Notes under the pieces: model-generated | Told to the model about the DNA's origin: nothing | Database searches by the model: none | Seen by the model: only the letters and a program-made list of their open reading frames with translations | Origin: Rhizobium sp. S152 | Lineage (GTDB): Bacteria > Pseudomonadota > Alphaproteobacteria > Rhizobiales > Rhizobiaceae | Direction: 5' to 3' | DNA: 64,000 nt | Assembly (NCBI RefSeq): GCF_030380735.1 | Contig: NZ_JAUDRZ010000030.1 | Location: forward strand, 62,001 to 126,000 | Position numbers and translations under genes: made by a program | Shown here: positions 34,650-42,370 of the stretch, in pieces | Position numbering within the stretch: the first letter of the stretch is position 1 | Layout of the letters: each line of letters opens with the position of its first letter

Positions 34650-35222
34650 GCTATAATAGAAGCGCTCGGCATACCAGTCGCTGGACCTCATGACCGTATC
34701 GCTCGCCACCCACCGGGCGATATCGCTCTCTTCAAGCAAGCCCGCCGTTGCTGCGTCTTCCAGGCCGACGAAAATCAGATTGGTGTTCTCACGAAGCCGG
34801 GGGTCGTTGCTGAACCCCATGCGGCTGTCATCACTGGAATAAAGTAGGTTCATCTTCACGTAGAAGAACTCAGGATTGTAGTCCATTTCGCTCGCCTCGT
34901 GAAAAGCATGTGCCACGTCGATGACCGACTTCTGCGGTCCATTGTATGCGGTGATTGTCTCGTTGAGGCCGAAGGTAGCTCCATAAAGCGACACCGAGCG
35001 CACCGGCACGGAACTGATCGTGCCATCCGTAAGATCAACCTGTTGGCCGAAAAAAGCGATCTGGTTGCCATCGACTGTGCCACGGAAGAAATAGGAATAA
35101 CGCTCACGCGTCAGGTAGACCGCCTGCCAGCGAAATCGCGCATATTCATCCGACGCGGTTGTTAGGTTCTTTAACGTACTGAGGCATCGGACAAATGTAT
35201 TGCGGTAGTTCGGGATCGGCAT
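34647..35222 (-). CDS. Unrecognised protein, hypothetical
   Basis: A 191-residue protein that I cannot place in a family. It is rich in aromatic residues (YSYFFRG, FFYVKMNLLY, DWYAERFYYS at the C-terminus), has no signal peptide or membrane helix, and carries a beta-like middle part (GTVDGNQIAFFGQQVDLTDG, then SLYGATFG). The C-terminal half is more helical and acidic. The frame is long for its position and codon use matches the neighbours, so the gene is probably real. The ATG is at 35220-35222. It stands alone between sodC and the phosphatase gene. Confidence 0.6.
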   Translation of the reverse strand: MPIPNYRNTFVRCLSTLKNLTTASDEYARFRWQAVYLTRERYSYFFRGTVDGNQIAFFGQQVDLTDGTISSVPVRSVSLYGATFGLNETITAYNGPQKSVIDVAHAFHEASEMDYNPEFFYVKMNLLYSSDDSRMGFSNDPRLRENTNLIFVGLEDAATAGLLEESDIARWVASDTVMRSSDWYAERFYYS

Positions 35223-35258
35223 CGGTCAACCTCCTGTCGAGGGTTAACCGCTGTCGCA

Positions 35259-35795
35259 TCAAAACGTTCCGGTCTTGGCGGGTGCCACACTGAAGCTGAA
35301 AGGGGCGTTTCCGTCCGCGTCCGCGCCACGGCCGATCATGCGAACGGCTTCGAACAGCCGGCCCTTTCTTTCGAGCACTGCATCGGCGATCTCAACCAAT
35401 CTCATGTTGGGCGTTGCAAAGGCCGATGCCGCGCGCAGTCGTGTCGCGAGCGCTAACTCGTCCTGGTCGGGCACGACCGACAGCGCTGCGATCAATGCGG
35501 CCGCCGGGGACCGCGAGACGCCCATCCAGCAATGAATGAGCAGCGGAGCGCTCTGGTCCCATTTGGCCGCGAAGTCGATAATCCCGCGCACATGGCTTTC
35601 GTCGGGCGCGACGAGGTTGCCGGTGCCCTTGAAGGCGATGTCGTTCATGTTGAGAAGTAGGTGCCGATCCGCCTGGATCACGGCCGGCCGGTGAAACGCC
35701 TGCTCTTTGGCCATCAGGCTGATCATCTCCCGGGCCTTGTGCCTCACGGCCATCTCCGCGATCCGTGCCAGCGGCGCCACGACAATCGTCGTCAT
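35259..35795 (-). CDS. Dual-specificity/tyrosine phosphatase-family protein
   Basis: A 178-residue protein with the cysteine phosphatase loop CX5R: C89 to R95 in LLIHCWMGVSRSPAAAL. A preceding region (HLLLNMNDIAF) and a following helix are typical of the DSP/PTP fold. A likely general-acid aspartate is in APDESHVRGIIDF. The substrate may be a phosphoprotein or a small phosphate ester; it is not assigned. The start overlaps the stop of the HD hydrolase gene by 4 bases (ATGA), so the two are translated together. Confidence 0.85.
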   Translation of the reverse strand: MTTIVVAPLARIAEMAVRHKAREMISLMAKEQAFHRPAVIQADRHLLLNMNDIAFKGTGNLVAPDESHVRGIIDFAAKWDQSAPLLIHCWMGVSRSPAAALIAALSVVPDQDELALATRLRAASAFATPNMRLVEIADAVLERKGRLFEAVRMIGRGADADGNAPFSFSVAPAKTGTF

Positions 35796-36397
35796 GGTCT
35801 GGCACTCCGCATCGCCTCGATCGCGTCGAAGCGTTCGCAGAACAGCCGCTGCGCCTCGACGGCGGGCAGGGGAGTGATCAGCAGCATCTCCTTCGTGATG
35901 CCGCGCGGCTGGCCGAAGAATTTCTCGGCCTCCCTGGCCGTAAAGCCGGCGAGGCCGGTCGCTTCGAAATAGGCGGCGATCGTGTCGGCCTTCTTGATCT
36001 TGTCCTTGACGTCACGCGGGGCATGCGCCGGCAGGCCGAATCGCAGGTGGATCGCGGCCTCCAGTCGCCGCTCGACGGTCTTGTAGCCGCCGCCGACAAC
36101 GGATTTGAACGGCGAAATCATGTCGCCGATGACATATTCCGGCGCGTCATGCAGCAGCGCCATCATGCAGTGGTCCGCCGACGGCTCATAGATTCGCCGG
36201 AATATATCCTCGACGACGAGGCTGTGCTGGGCAACGGAGAAGGCATGGTCGCCGGCCGTCTGTCCGTTCCAGCGGGCGACGCGGGCAAGTCCATGCGCGA
36301 TATCGCTGAGCTCGACATCCAGCGGCGACGGATCGAGCAGATCGAGACGCCGGCCGGAAAGCATGCGCTGCCACGCGCGGGGAGCCTTGGGCGTCAA
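35792..36397 (-). CDS. HD-family hydrolase (YfbR-like)
   Basis: A 201-residue hydrolase with the HD domain: the first histidine in AFSVAQHSLVVEDI, the H-D pair in ALLHDAPEYVIGDMISPFK, and late acidic residues in KKADTIAAYFEA. It resembles the YfbR/5'-deoxynucleotidase group by the DAPEYVIGD segment. The start is uncertain. A TTG at 36395-36397 overlaps the ygfZ stop (TTGA) and gives the conserved APRAWQRMLSGRRLDLLDP opening; an in-frame ATG at 36442 gives 15 more residues but a 49-base overlap with ygfZ. Confidence 0.82.
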   Translation of the reverse strand: MTPKAPRAWQRMLSGRRLDLLDPSPLDVELSDIAHGLARVARWNGQTAGDHAFSVAQHSLVVEDIFRRIYEPSADHCMMALLHDAPEYVIGDMISPFKSVVGGGYKTVERRLEAAIHLRFGLPAHAPRDVKDKIKKADTIAAYFEATGLAGFTAREAEKFFGQPRGITKEMLLITPLPAVEAQRLFCERFDAIEAMRSARP

Positions 36398-37230
36398 GCG
36401 CTGGCCTCGTCCGCATTCGACGGGAATGTCAGGCCCGACCATGCGGGCAGGGTCAACGTCACAGTCACATCGCCCGCCAGCAAGGGAACATCGGAAGCGA
36501 TGGCTTCGCCGGCGCGGTCGATGCGAACAATCGCCAGCCCTGCGGTCCCGCTTACCGATCCCAGCGCGCCGATGGGCTTGCCGCCGGCGGTGATCTCGGT
36601 CCCTGATGCCGGCAAGGCGCTCTGCGCCTGCACCAACGCGATCCGCCGCCGCGCGGTGCCCCGGTGCTGCATGCGCGATATCACTTCCTGGCCGACATAG
36701 CAGCCCTTGCGGAAGGAGAGCCCGCCGTTGAGGTCCATCAGGACATCATGCGGGAAGGCATCCTGCAGCGCATAATCCGCGCCCGAAGCGCTGACGCCAT
36801 TGGCGATACGCAGGGCGTCGTAAGCCTCTGTTGCGTCGGAACCATGCTCGCCCGCCTGCCTGAAGAGATCGGTGCCGGCCTTGGAAAAACGGCTATCTTT
36901 CACGCCGGTTGCCGTTGGCTCGCCCCAGGAGACGGTGACGCCTTCGCCACTGGCGACGAGCGTAACAGCCGCCCTCAGCTTGTACATCGTCAGCCGCTTC
37001 AGGAGCGCCTCGCGCTGGCTGGCATCGGTCTCGATGATAAAATCGGCGCCATCTCGCCAGATCATGAAGTCGAAGAGAATCTTGCCCTGCGGCGTCAGCA
37101 ACGCGCCAGGCCGAGCCTCGTCGGCGGCCAGGGAAACGACGTCGGTCGTGATCAGGTTCTGCAGGAAGGATTGGGCCTCGGTGCCGCTGACACGGATCAG
37201 CGAGCGGTCTTTGAGGAATACGGCTGGCAT
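36394..37230 (-). CDS. ygfZ: Folate-binding protein YgfZ
   Basis: YgfZ uses folate to support assembly or repair of some iron-sulfur enzymes. The 278-residue protein has the GcvT-like fold (LIRVSGTEAQSFLQNLITTD at the N-terminus, LLTPQGKILFDFMIWRD) and the defining KGCYVGQE motif at residues 175-182, with its essential cysteine. The C-terminal barrel follows. It is the first gene of a three-gene run in which the HD and phosphatase genes overlap end to start, suggesting coordinated translation. Confidence 0.93.
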   Translation of the reverse strand: MPAVFLKDRSLIRVSGTEAQSFLQNLITTDVVSLAADEARPGALLTPQGKILFDFMIWRDGADFIIETDASQREALLKRLTMYKLRAAVTLVASGEGVTVSWGEPTATGVKDSRFSKAGTDLFRQAGEHGSDATEAYDALRIANGVSASGADYALQDAFPHDVLMDLNGGLSFRKGCYVGQEVISRMQHRGTARRRIALVQAQSALPASGTEITAGGKPIGALGSVSGTAGLAIVRIDRAGEAIASDVPLLAGDVTVTLTLPAWSGLTFPSNADEASA

Positions 37231-37292
37231 GTCTGCACCTGTCGCGTTGGTGATCGCTCAGAAGTATGTCTTCGGCAGGAGGATCGCAAGCG

Positions 37293-38042
37293 TCAGTCGC
37301 CGGCGGTAAAATACTTCCACTTGCCGTCCGGCGTGATGCCGAGGCGATAGAAATTGTAGCCGCCGAATTCCTGCATGTCGGAAAGGTCGCCGGCGGTGAC
37401 GATGCGCAGCAGCTCGACGCGTTCCGGCGGCGTCAGGGCCTTCAGGTCCTTCTCCGCGAAGTAGGGCCACACATACATTTCCTCGGAGGTGCCCTCGCCA
37501 ACATGGACGAAGCCGGTCGAGATCACGTCGAGCATGATCGCCAGGATCTCATCGCCGTCGGGATCCCCCGAGAGATCCTTGAGCGCGCCGATCGGGTCAT
37601 CCGTCGGTTCGCCGACGGTCACCTGCGTCTGGTCAGCGCCGCTGCCGAACAGGGGGCGCAGGCGCTCCAGATCGCCGGAGGCGGCGGCTTCCACGATCTG
37701 CTCGCGCATCTTGCGAACCGGCTCGGGAACCTTGTTGATATCGTAGATCACTTCGACCGGCTTGGACGCGTCCTGCGCGCCAGGCGTTGTGTCGGAACCC
37801 TTGCCGGTCTGCTTGTTGACCAGCGGATCGGGCATCGGAACGCCGGGAGTGGCGCTCGGCGTGGTAGCCGGCTTGTCGCTGCCCTGTGCGGGCGCCGAGC
37901 TGTCGGCTTGTCCCTGGGTTTTCTGCAGTTCCGATAGCGCCGAGGCGTTCGTGGCGGCCAGAATGCTGCCGACGCCAAGGCCGAGTGCAAGCAAAAGCGG
38001 CGCCATCGCGGTCCGCGAAGCATTGTCCTTACCGGTACGCAT
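37293..38042 (-). CDS. Exported protein, hypothetical, conserved in rhizobia by appearance
   Basis: A 249-residue protein. After a short basic leader, MAPLLLALGLGVGSILAAT with NASA looks like a signal peptide. Residues 40-90 are a low-complexity linker rich in Pro, Ser, Thr and Ala. The C-terminal domain (from about residue 98) is folded: VPEPVRKMREQIVEAAASGD, LERLRPLFGSG, DEILAIMLDVISTGFVHVGEG and FGGYNFYRLGITPDGKWKYF. No catalytic motif is recognised. It is ahead of an 85-residue gene on the other side of a 17-base gap, and the two are probably in one transcript. Confidence 0.65.
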   Translation of the reverse strand: MRTGKDNASRTAMAPLLLALGLGVGSILAATNASALSELQKTQGQADSSAPAQGSDKPATTPSATPGVPMPDPLVNKQTGKGSDTTPGAQDASKPVEVIYDINKVPEPVRKMREQIVEAAASGDLERLRPLFGSGADQTQVTVGEPTDDPIGALKDLSGDPDGDEILAIMLDVISTGFVHVGEGTSEEMYVWPYFAEKDLKALTPPERVELLRIVTAGDLSDMQEFGGYNFYRLGITPDGKWKYFTAGD

Positions 38043-38059
38043 GGAACTCTCTGTGGCTG

Positions 38060-38317
38060 TTATTGCAGGGTACGGATCGGAGAAAACTCGCCCGCGAGCA
38101 TGCGTTCGCGCAGCGAATCAAGCAGCGCCTCCGCACTCTCTTCGCCGTGCAGGCGGATCGTTTCGCGCAGTGCATGGATGATCGCGGTGTCGGCAATGAT
38201 CTCAGGCTCGATGCCGTCAGCCATGCCGTCGGCCCAGGCTTCGTTATGGTACTCCAAGGCCGCCTGAGTTTTCTCATGAACGATCATGTCGTCGATGTCA
38301 TTGAGGCTTGGTTCCAT
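38060..38317 (-). CDS. Small conserved acidic protein, hypothetical
   Basis: An 85-residue acidic, helical protein with no signal or membrane segment (MEPSLNDIDDMIVHEKTQAA, then EYHNEAWADGMADGIE and a final helix ALLDSLRERMLAGEF). It does not match a family I know. GAGGAA sits 7 bases before ATG 38315-38317, which fixes the start; two upstream in-frame ATGs (38338, 38323) are less well placed. It is upstream of the exported protein at 37293, on the same strand with a 17-base gap. Confidence 0.6.
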   Translation of the reverse strand: MEPSLNDIDDMIVHEKTQAALEYHNEAWADGMADGIEPEIIADTAIIHALRETIRLHGEESAEALLDSLRERMLAGEFSPIRTLQ

Positions 38318-38417
38318 TGTCATTTCCTCAAACTGCATGCCTTACTACCCGGTTAACAACTTTATCAGCCTTTTCCCAAAACGACACGTCCGCGAGTGAA
38401 AAGAGGTTAATAAAGCG

Positions 38418-38849
38418 TCAATTTCCAAACCGGGATGTTATTTCTGTGGCGAGTGTTGCGCCTTCGATACGGTATCGCTCTTCTGCCACGATGGCTGCCG
38501 GTGTGCAATCAGTATAAACAGAGGCAAAGGCACGATATCCTCTGTTGAACGCCGCCGTGAACTTCTCTTTACGCTTCGGCTCGTCTTTGGCTTCCGAATC
38601 AAGCAGTTGCTGCATGCTTTGCCGCCAGTCACCGCTTTTGTCGGCCTTGCACAGCGTCCTCAGATAGGACACCGAGCCGACGACCTCCGCCAGCCGCGAA
38701 AGCTTGTCGTCATATGGCACTGTTACCGCCTGAGGCGGGCTTTCCGTTGGCGGCGAGGGGATGGCCTGCACCTGCGCAGCGGCATGGACAGGCGCAGTGG
38801 CACCTGAAAGCAAGGCGATACTCAACAAAACGCGTCGAACGGGAATCAT
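38418..38849 (-). CDS. TIGR02301/DUF2385 family exported protein
   Basis: A 143-residue protein with a signal peptide (MIPVRRVLLSIALLSGATAP, cleavage near VHAAAQ). The mature part matches an alphaproteobacterial family of unknown function: KLSRLAEVVGSVSYLRTLCK, DWRQSMQQLLDSEA, AAFNRGYRAFASVYTDCTPAA. Two cysteines (in RTLCKAD and TDCTPA) probably make a disulfide in the periplasm. Start choice is by signal peptide. The gene is divergent from dissimilar neighbours and has no operon partner. Confidence 0.8.
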   Translation of the reverse strand: MIPVRRVLLSIALLSGATAPVHAAAQVQAIPSPPTESPPQAVTVPYDDKLSRLAEVVGSVSYLRTLCKADKSGDWRQSMQQLLDSEAKDEPKRKEKFTAAFNRGYRAFASVYTDCTPAAIVAEERYRIEGATLATEITSRFGN

Positions 38850-38909
38850 GCTGACAGTTGATACCCTGACGATGACGGGAGCAAGGCGCGCGCGGGGTTA
38901 TCAACCTGC

Positions 38910-39329
38910 TTATTCACCCTCGACTGCCAGCCGCTCCACGCATTCGAGCACGCTTTGCGGAACCGGAAGACGGCGGATTTCCTCGACCGTGTACCAGCCG
39001 ATATCCGCCGCATCGTCCGCGGCTACCGCGACTGCCTCCGTGTCGGCGTCCACCCGGAACACGGAGAGCAAGAAATGGCTGCTGACGCTGCCGTCAGGGC
39101 CGTGGGTTTTCAGGTCGTAAGTCGAAAACAGCCGGGGGTTCGAAGCCGGGATGCCGGTCTCCTCCTCGAATTCCCGCAGCGCTGTCTCGCCAGGTGTTTC
39201 GCCCGCCTCAGCCCGTCCGCCCGGGAAGGCGTACATATCGGCTGATGGCGGATTGCGTCTCAGCACGAGCAGGAAGCGCTTGCCGCGCTGCAGGATCGCC
39301 GAAGAAGCCGCCTTTCGAATGGAACTCAT
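38910..39329 (-). CDS. NUDIX hydrolase
   Basis: A 139-residue NUDIX-fold hydrolase. The Nudix box is complete at residues 38-60: it opens GGRAEAGETP and closes ALREFEEETGI with the REx2EE core, which binds the divalent metal. The domain begins with a strand in SSAILQRGKRFLLVLRR. These enzymes cleave nucleoside diphosphates linked to other groups; the exact substrate cannot be read from sequence. It stands 60 bases from the TIGR02301 gene on the same strand. Confidence 0.9.
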   Translation of the reverse strand: MSSIRKAASSAILQRGKRFLLVLRRNPPSADMYAFPGGRAEAGETPGETALREFEEETGIPASNPRLFSTYDLKTHGPDGSVSSHFLLSVFRVDADTEAVAVAADDAADIGWYTVEEIRRLPVPQSVLECVERLAVEGE

Positions 39330-39408
39330 GCCTGTCCGTTCTCCTGAGAATGCTTGGCTTCCATGCCGTGCCGCTGGATAGTGTTCCGGCGATTCGAAAG
39401 GAGCTTTC

Positions 39409-39729
39409 GTGACTTATATCATCTATGCCGCGGCCGCTGTTTTCGAGATCGCCGGCTGCTTTGCCTTCTGGGCTTGGCTGAAGATGGCGAAGCCCGCATG
39501 GTGGCTGGCGCCCGGAATGCTCTCCCTTGCCCTTTTCGCCTGGCTTTTGACGCTGGTGCCGAGCGAAGCTGCCGGCCGCACCTTCGCGGCCTATGGCGGC
39601 ATCTATATCGTCGCCTCGCTGCTCTGGCTCTGGCTGGTCGAAAACCGCGTCCCTGACCGATGGGATATCGGCGGCGCGCTCGCCTGCCTGTGCGGCACCG
39701 CCGTCATTCTCTTCGCCCCGCGTGGCTGA
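39409..39729 (+). CDS. YnfA-family (UPF0060) small membrane protein
   Basis: A 106-residue protein with four membrane helices matching UPF0060/YnfA. Signature parts are YIIYAAAAVFEIAGCFAFWAW, WWLAPGMLSLALFAWLLTLV, GRTFAAYGGIYIVASLLWLW and DRWDIGGALACLCGTAVIL. The fold is of small-multidrug-resistance size; a transport role has been suggested for family members but is not settled. It is preceded by AAAGGAGCTTTC, a good ribosome site, and followed 41 bases on by the SRAP gene. Confidence 0.92.
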   Translation: MTYIIYAAAAVFEIAGCFAFWAWLKMAKPAWWLAPGMLSLALFAWLLTLVPSEAAGRTFAAYGGIYIVASLLWLWLVENRVPDRWDIGGALACLCGTAVILFAPRG

Positions 39730-39770
39730 CCGGACCTTGACCGAGGCGGCATCGGGTGCAAAGACAGGTC

Positions 39771-40532
39771 ATGTGTGGACGCTATGCGCTGACGGTATCC
39801 CCGGAAGAGTTGAAGGAAATTCTCGGCATCATGGAGCTCGAGGACTTTCCCGCGCGCTATAACATCGCTCCCACGCAGCCGATCCTCGTCGTCGCGTCGG
39901 ATGGACCGCAGGAGAGGGGAAGCAACCTTCCCGACCGCCGGGCGGTGCTGGTGCGCTGGGGCTTCACGCCCGGCTGGGTCAAGGATCCAAAGCAGTTTCC
40001 GCTGTTGATCAACGCCCGCTCCGAAACCGCCATCGAGAAGGCTTCCTTCCGCGCCGCCATGCGCCATCGCCGCGTCCTCATCCCCGCGTCTGGTTTCTAT
40101 GAATGGCATCGCCCGTCGAAGGAAAGCGGCGCCAGCTCGCAGGCCTACTGGATCAAGCCGCGCCATGGCGGCGTCGTCGCCTTTGCCGGGCTGATGGAGA
40201 CCTGGTCGTCCGCCGATGGTTCGGAAGTCGATACCGGCGCCATCCTGACGACTGCTGCCAATGCCTCGATCGCCCCGATCCACGACCGCATGCCGGTCGT
40301 GATCAAGCCCGAGGACTTTTCACGCTGGCTGGATTGCAAGACCCAGGAGCCGAGACAGGTCGCGGACCTGATGAAGCCTGTCGAGGAGGATTTCTTCGAG
40401 GCGATTCCCGTTTCAGACAGGGTCAACAAGGTCGCCAACATGGGGCCGGATCTCCAGGACGCAGTGGAGGTGGAGAAGCCGCTGCCCGTGGAGAAGAAGA
40501 AGCCCGATGACGGCCAACTCAGCTTCTTCTGA
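39771..40532 (+). CDS. SOS response-associated peptidase (SRAP/HMCES/YedK family)
   Basis: SRAP proteins crosslink to abasic sites in single-stranded DNA through Cys2 and protect them. The 253-residue protein begins MCGRYALTVSPEEL, so Cys2 becomes N-terminal after removal of Met. Other family marks are FPARYNIAPTQPI, VRWGFTPGWVKD, LINARSETAIEKASFR with the active-site Asn and Glu, and the histidine in IAPIHDRMPVV. The C-terminal 40 residues are lysine-rich and likely flexible. ATG 39771 is required by Cys2; an upstream in-frame ATG would block it. Confidence 0.93.
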   Translation: MCGRYALTVSPEELKEILGIMELEDFPARYNIAPTQPILVVASDGPQERGSNLPDRRAVLVRWGFTPGWVKDPKQFPLLINARSETAIEKASFRAAMRHRRVLIPASGFYEWHRPSKESGASSQAYWIKPRHGGVVAFAGLMETWSSADGSEVDTGAILTTAANASIAPIHDRMPVVIKPEDFSRWLDCKTQEPRQVADLMKPVEEDFFEAIPVSDRVNKVANMGPDLQDAVEVEKPLPVEKKKPDDGQLSFF

Positions 40533-40570
40533 TCCCAATCCGCATTCATTGCCCATTTCCGGACATTCAC

Positions 40571-41212
40571 ATGGTTTCGTTCTCGGCCGCCTTCGCGGGC
40601 TTCTTCCTCGGCGCTTCCCTCATCATCGCTATCGGCGCACAGAACGCCTTCATTCTTCGCCAGGGCCTGCTGCGTTCCCACGTCTTCATGCTGTGCCTGA
40701 TCTGCGCGTCCTCGGATGCCCTTTTGATTGCCGCTGGGGTCGCCGGTCTCGGGACATTGGTCGCGCAGTCACCGACGCTGATCGCGGTCGTAACGGCTGG
40801 TGGCGCATTGTTCCTCGGCTCCTATGCGATCATGGCATTTCGCCGCGCCCTGCATCCGGGTGCCATGCAGGCGGGAACGCCGCAGGCGCTTGGCCTGAAG
40901 GCCGCGGTCGCCACCTGCCTTGCCTTTACCTTCCTCAACCCTCACGTCTATCTGGATACGGTCGTGCTGCTCGGCAGTCTTTCGGCGGCCTATCAGGGCG
41001 CGGACCGGCTTGCCTACGGCCTGGGTGCCGCGGCAGCGTCGTTCATCTGGTTTTTCGGGTTGGGATACTGCGCGCGTCTGCTGCAGCCTGTATTTGAAAA
41101 ACCCGCCTCTTGGCGGGTTCTCGATGTCATTATCGGCATCGTCATGGGGCTGCTCGCCGCCAGCCTGCTCGTACGCTTTTTGGAAAACGTCTGGTTCAGG
41201 CCATCTTCTTGA
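40571..41212 (+). CDS. LysE/ArgO-family amino-acid exporter
   Basis: A 213-residue inner-membrane exporter with about six helices. The family's first segment is clear: GFFLGASLIIAIGAQNAFILRQG, with the GAQNAF motif, followed by CASSDALLIAAGVAGLG and FTFLNPHVYLDTVVLLGS (P and D positions used for transport). The closest annotation is ArgO (arginine/lysine export), but substrate cannot be fixed. It has its own start 38 bases past the SRAP stop. Its last 17 bases overlap the convergent small ORF at 41196. Confidence 0.9.
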   Translation: MVSFSAAFAGFFLGASLIIAIGAQNAFILRQGLLRSHVFMLCLICASSDALLIAAGVAGLGTLVAQSPTLIAVVTAGGALFLGSYAIMAFRRALHPGAMQAGTPQALGLKAAVATCLAFTFLNPHVYLDTVVLLGSLSAAYQGADRLAYGLGAAAASFIWFFGLGYCARLLQPVFEKPASWRVLDVIIGIVMGLLAASLLVRFLENVWFRPSS

Positions 41213-41330
41213 CGGGCTTCGCCTTGATCATCAGTGCTGCTGCCAGCACGGCCTTCAGGCCGAGCGGGCGGTAGTTGGTACTGAGGTCGGTCTTCGCCGA
41301 TTGTTCGGCGCTTGTCTTCTTCGGGGTCAC
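41196..41330 (-). CDS. Small basic ORF (44 residues), GTG start
   Basis: An in-frame 44-codon gene with a strong ribosome site: GCGAGGAGATTATT then GTG at 41328-41330. The product starts VTPKKTSAEQSAKTDLST (M at position 1), continues NYRPLGLKAVLAAALM and ends IKAKPVKKMA. It is basic, with a short hydrophobic stretch (LKAVLAAALM). The last 17 bases overlap the convergent LysE-type gene. I do not recognise a named family. The good ribosome site supports a real micro-protein. Confidence 0.5.
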   Translation of the reverse strand: MTPKKTSAEQSAKTDLSTNYRPLGLKAVLAAALMIKAKPVKKMA

Positions 41331-41496
41331 AATAATCTCCTCGCGTGCTGTCCCTAAGTGATTCTTTTAGTTCTTGCTGTTTTGTCTTCAATAGCGACAA
41401 AATCGGGGCAGCGGTCATCAGGAATTATGTGCCGAGAGTACAATTCGCGAGCCGTGTTGCACACGGCTCACCCAAGCGGGATCATAGGCATAACCG

Positions 41497-42348
41497 TCAG
41501 ATATGACGGCCGATATCGTCCTCACCGATACCCGGCTCCTCAATCGTCAGCGTCCCGTACTTGCGCTTCCACTTGCGAGCACCGAACGGCAGTGTGACGA
41601 GGTAGATGATCGCGGTGAACGCCATCACTTCCCAGGTGAAGCTGGAGAGCATGGCGACATAGAGCACGACGCCGAGCATCATCGGCAGCACGAGATCACG
41701 CCTGAGCTTGCTGCCTTCCGACTTGCCGGACCAGACCGGCAGGCGGCTGATGAGCAGGAAGGCGATCAGGACGGTGTAGGCCGAGGCGATGTAACCGAAG
41801 GTCTTGTCCGTCGTCAGGCCGAGAAAGCCGAGATAGACAGGCAACAGCACCAACATGGCGCCCGCGGGTGCCGGTACGCCGACGAAGTACTCCGATTGCC
41901 ACGCCGCCTTGTTCTCGCGCTCCGACATGACGTTGAAGCGCGCCAGGCGCAGGCCGGCGGCAATCGCATAGATCAGGGCCGCGATCCAGCCGAGCGAGCG
42001 CGCCTGGTCGAGCGCGAAGACATAGACGACGAGGGCGGGGGCGACGCCGAAATTGACGATATCGGCAAGCGAATCCATCTGCGCGCCGAATTTCGAGGTC
42101 GCCTTCATCAGCCGCGCGACGCGACCGTCGATACCGTCGAGGAACGCGGCCACCAGCACCATGCCGACCGCGAGTTCGTAACGGTTCTCGAAGGCGAGCC
42201 GAATACCCGTGAGGCCGGCGCAGATCGCCAGGATGGTGATCAGATTGGGAACGACGAGGCGAAGCGGGATTTCGCGAAGCCGTGGCCCGCGTCCGGAATC
42301 ATCCTGCTGCGGGCCGTTGGGTTCGAAGGGCGGAAAGGGTGTTTCCAT
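41497..42348 (-). CDS. pssA: CDP-diacylglycerol-serine O-phosphatidyltransferase
   Basis: PssA makes phosphatidylserine from CDP-diacylglycerol and serine. The 283-residue membrane protein has the CDP-alcohol phosphotransferase signature: D71-G72 and D74 in DGIDGRVAR, then G88, D92 and D96 in FGAQMDSLADIVNFG. Several helices follow (APALVVYVFALDQARS, GAMLVLLPVYLGFLGL). It is downstream of psd on the same strand with a 22-base gap, so psd-pssA are cotranscribed and give the two steps to phosphatidylethanolamine. Confidence 0.95.
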   Translation of the reverse strand: METPFPPFEPNGPQQDDSGRGPRLREIPLRLVVPNLITILAICAGLTGIRLAFENRYELAVGMVLVAAFLDGIDGRVARLMKATSKFGAQMDSLADIVNFGVAPALVVYVFALDQARSLGWIAALIYAIAAGLRLARFNVMSERENKAAWQSEYFVGVPAPAGAMLVLLPVYLGFLGLTTDKTFGYIASAYTVLIAFLLISRLPVWSGKSEGSKLRRDLVLPMMLGVVLYVAMLSSFTWEVMAFTAIIYLVTLPFGARKWKRKYGTLTIEEPGIGEDDIGRHI

Positions 42349-42370
42349 CGTCGCGCTCCAATCGTTGCGA

